In this document: in pieces, positions 62,649-64,000 of the stretch
How the letters are laid out: each line of letters starts with the position of its first letter
Numbering within the stretch: the first letter of the stretch is position 1
Origin: Metabacillus fastidiosus NBRC 101226
GTDB lineage: Bacteria > Bacillota > Bacilli > Bacillales > Bacillaceae
Assembly (NCBI RefSeq): GCF_001591625.1
Contig: NZ_BCVG01000008.1
Location: 16,697-80,696 of the forward strand
Length of the DNA stretch: 64,000 bases
Direction: 5' to 3'
Notes under the pieces: model-generated
Told to the model about the DNA's origin: nothing
Databases searched by the model: none
The model's input: the letters and a program-made list of their open reading frames with translations, nothing else
Translations under genes and position numbers: made by a program

Positions 62649-63119
62649 TCAGCGCACCTTTTTATAAAAAACAAGGGTTGCATCATCATTTAATTTTTTG
62701 CTAATCTCTGTTTTGTTACAGCCCATTTTTTCATACAGATAACAATTTCGTTCTTCCTCTAATAGTGTAGCTAATTCCCACGTAGTTGCTTGAGGAAACA
62801 TTTCTTCAATTAAAGTTATAGCCTTTTGAGCTATCTTTTTACCTTGATAAGCAGGCAAAATAAACATTGGACTTATCCAAAACTTTGTGTTTTCTTTCCA
62901 AAAGACGCATATAGCACCTACAAGAGTGCTATCCACTAATATTTTATAAAAACCGCCATTGGTTTTATTTATTCTTTTTATTACTCTTTCAATTGTTTCA
63001 TTTGCTGGGTTAGTTTCATAGTCTTTATACTTATCTAACAATGGTAAAAAAGCTTTAACTTGAATATCAAAAATAGACTGTGCGTCATTATCTACTGCTT
63101 TTTCTAATCTAACTTTCAT
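62649..63119 (-). CDS. GNAT family acetyltransferase
   Basis: About 156 residues: VRLEKAVDNDAQSIFDIQVK, FYKILVDSTLVGAICVFWKE, acetyl-CoA motif MFILPAYQGKKIAQKAITLI, then CYLYEKMGCNKTEISKKL. A typical small-molecule or peptide N-acetyltransferase. GGGTGAAG precedes ATG 63119. One-gene unit with repeat J behind it. Confidence 0.85.
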   Translation of the reverse strand: MKVRLEKAVDNDAQSIFDIQVKAFLPLLDKYKDYETNPANETIERVIKRINKTNGGFYKILVDSTLVGAICVFWKENTKFWISPMFILPAYQGKKIAQKAITLIEEMFPQATTWELATLLEEERNCYLYEKMGCNKTEISKKLNDDATLVFYKKVR

Positions 63120-63240
63120 AACTTCACCCACTTAAATCAATTTAAAGTATGTAACATCTTACAAAGATCTAATAACTTTCATCTTCAACCTTACCACAAA
63201 GTCAGTTGAACAAAAGACTTATGATTATCTTATACAAGGT

Positions 63241-63308
63241 TAGTTAACATAATTGACATTTTAAATAGCTAAAAAGGATCTTCTATCAGAGATCCTTTTT
63301 AGCTATTT
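63241..63308 (-). repeat. Hairpin-tail intergenic repeat, copy K
   Basis: A 19-bp perfect stem (AAATAGCTAAAAAGGATCT with AGATCCTTTTTAGCTATTT, loop of seven to eight bases) and minus-strand tail TTTAAAATGTCAATTATG, TTAACTAACCTTGTATAAG. The best hairpin of the set. Confidence 0.85.
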
Positions 63309-63344
63309 ACTGATTAAATTACCTGTTAAGTGAATGAAACTAAT

Positions 63345-63866
63345 TCACTTTTTTCTCCCGTAACTTGTTTTTAATTTTTTAGGGTCTAAAATATAACCAC
63401 GAGATAGTTTTCTTAAAAAAGCATCAAAATCATTTCCTATTCTTATTTGTTTCCATTTTTCATTATCTGATAAGTAATCCTCATAGAAGTAAACTACTGA
63501 GGGATTTCTAATATTTCCCTCATATTTCAAAGCAATCCAACTATGATAATCACCCCATAGAATGATTATAGATTCAGGTAAACCAACCTCATTAATCCAA
63601 TACTTAGAAGCAAGAATACCTACACCATTTTGTTCTCCTTGAAAGTTAATTCCATCTATCTCTGGAATGGTAAATCGTTCCTTATCATTTTCTTCAAGGA
63701 AAATTTTTGGATATTTTAAAGTACCACCATTATGCTCTTTTAATAATTCTATATATGATTGAGGAAGTTTAACACCTAACTTTTCCTCAGCAATTCTAAT
63801 ATCTAAATCCGATATAGGTTTTTCACCTTTATCCCAAAATTCACCTTTACCTTTATAAAACTCCAA
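63345..63866 (-). CDS. SMI1/KNR4 (SUKH) family protein, immunity-like
   Basis: 173 residues: ISDLDIRIAEEKLGVKLPQS, YIELLKEHNGGTLKYPKIF, then WINEVGLPESIIILWGDYHS, WIALKYEGN, and the end NDFDAFLRKL. This is the SUKH fold, whose bacterial members neutralise nuclease or deaminase toxins of polymorphic toxin systems. No toxin gene is in the window, so it is an orphan here. GAGGTGATAA precedes the ATG. Followed by repeat K. Confidence 0.9.
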   Translation of the reverse strand: MEFYKGKGEFWDKGEKPISDLDIRIAEEKLGVKLPQSYIELLKEHNGGTLKYPKIFLEENDKERFTIPEIDGINFQGEQNGVGILASKYWINEVGLPESIIILWGDYHSWIALKYEGNIRNPSVVYFYEDYLSDNEKWKQIRIGNDFDAFLRKLSRGYILDPKKLKTSYGRKK

Positions 63867-63910
63867 ATTATCACCTCATTCATATATCCTTAAGTATCGA
63901 ATAATAGCAT

Positions 63911-63974
63911 CTAGTTAACATAAATCACATTTTATATAGTAAAAAGGATCTTTAATCGATCCTTTTATCTATTA
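63911..63974 (-). repeat. Hairpin-tail intergenic repeat, copy L
   Basis: Minus strand: AAAAGGATCGATTAAAGATC with CTTTTT, then TATAAAATGTGATTTATG and TTAACTAGATG. It should close another minus-strand gene beyond the right edge of the window. Confidence 0.8.
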
Positions 63975-64000
63975 ATTTAAAACTTCATTCGAAACATCCC

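Overview
The window is AT-rich DNA from an endospore-forming member of the Bacillaceae (Bacillus in the broad sense). The evidence is a sporulation diadenylate cyclase (CdaS), Spo0M, CotF/YraF-like coat proteins beside adhB, a class A PBP with a Lys-rich tail, an ammonium transporter, strong GGAGG ribosome-binding sites, frequent TTG/GTG starts and many hairpin-plus-T terminators. I cannot name the species. No rRNA, tRNA or CRISPR array was seen.

Layout. 1-3 kb: 3' part of a carbamoyl-phosphate synthase large subunit. 3-10 kb: isolated small genes (alpha/beta hydrolase, GH18 glycosidase, DinB protein, a 57-residue peptide, a YjdF-like membrane protein) among decayed genes: tyrosine-recombinase pieces, a frameshifted DUF421 gene and other fragments. 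10-22 kb is accessory. It has two diverged copies of a module (MobC-like helix protein plus exported protein) about 6 kb apart, a transglutaminase-like protein, small membrane proteins, an accA paralogue under a MarR regulator, and an ECF sigma / PadR-like / prefix-domain SEDS operon. An intergenic repeat (hairpin plus conserved tail around GTTAAC) recurs among these genes. 21.5-23.3 kb is a gene-poor gap.

23-45 kb is more ordinary chromosome: DUF418 protein, spo0M, SRPBCC-ArsR pair, class A PBP, two separate GntR-ABC (YtrA-like) operons, MerR with a serine hydrolase, coat proteins divergent from adhB, cdaS, and a HxlR-controlled quinone/catechol-stress-type operon (DoxX, VOC dioxygenase, LLM oxidoreductase, FMN reductase).

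45-62 kb: YtkA-like lipoprotein, DedA, a MarR/quinone-reductase divergon with two clear operators, LysR plus purine permease plus guanine deaminase (purine salvage/catabolism), a small-ORF/GNAT pair resembling a toxin-antitoxin operon, a DUF4097 lipoprotein with a Bcr-type ABC transporter divergent from a two-component system (cell-envelope stress), a lone tyrosine recombinase and amtB. 62-64 kb: three small minus-strand genes (acidic immunity-like protein, GNAT, SMI1/KNR4), each followed by a member of the same hairpin-tail repeat seen at 12-22 kb.

The observation I would follow first is this repeat, which delimits single small orphan genes as if they were cassettes. The others are the segmental duplication, the orphan double-glycine-like peptide, the small-ORF/GNAT pair and the sigma/PadR/SEDS operon.
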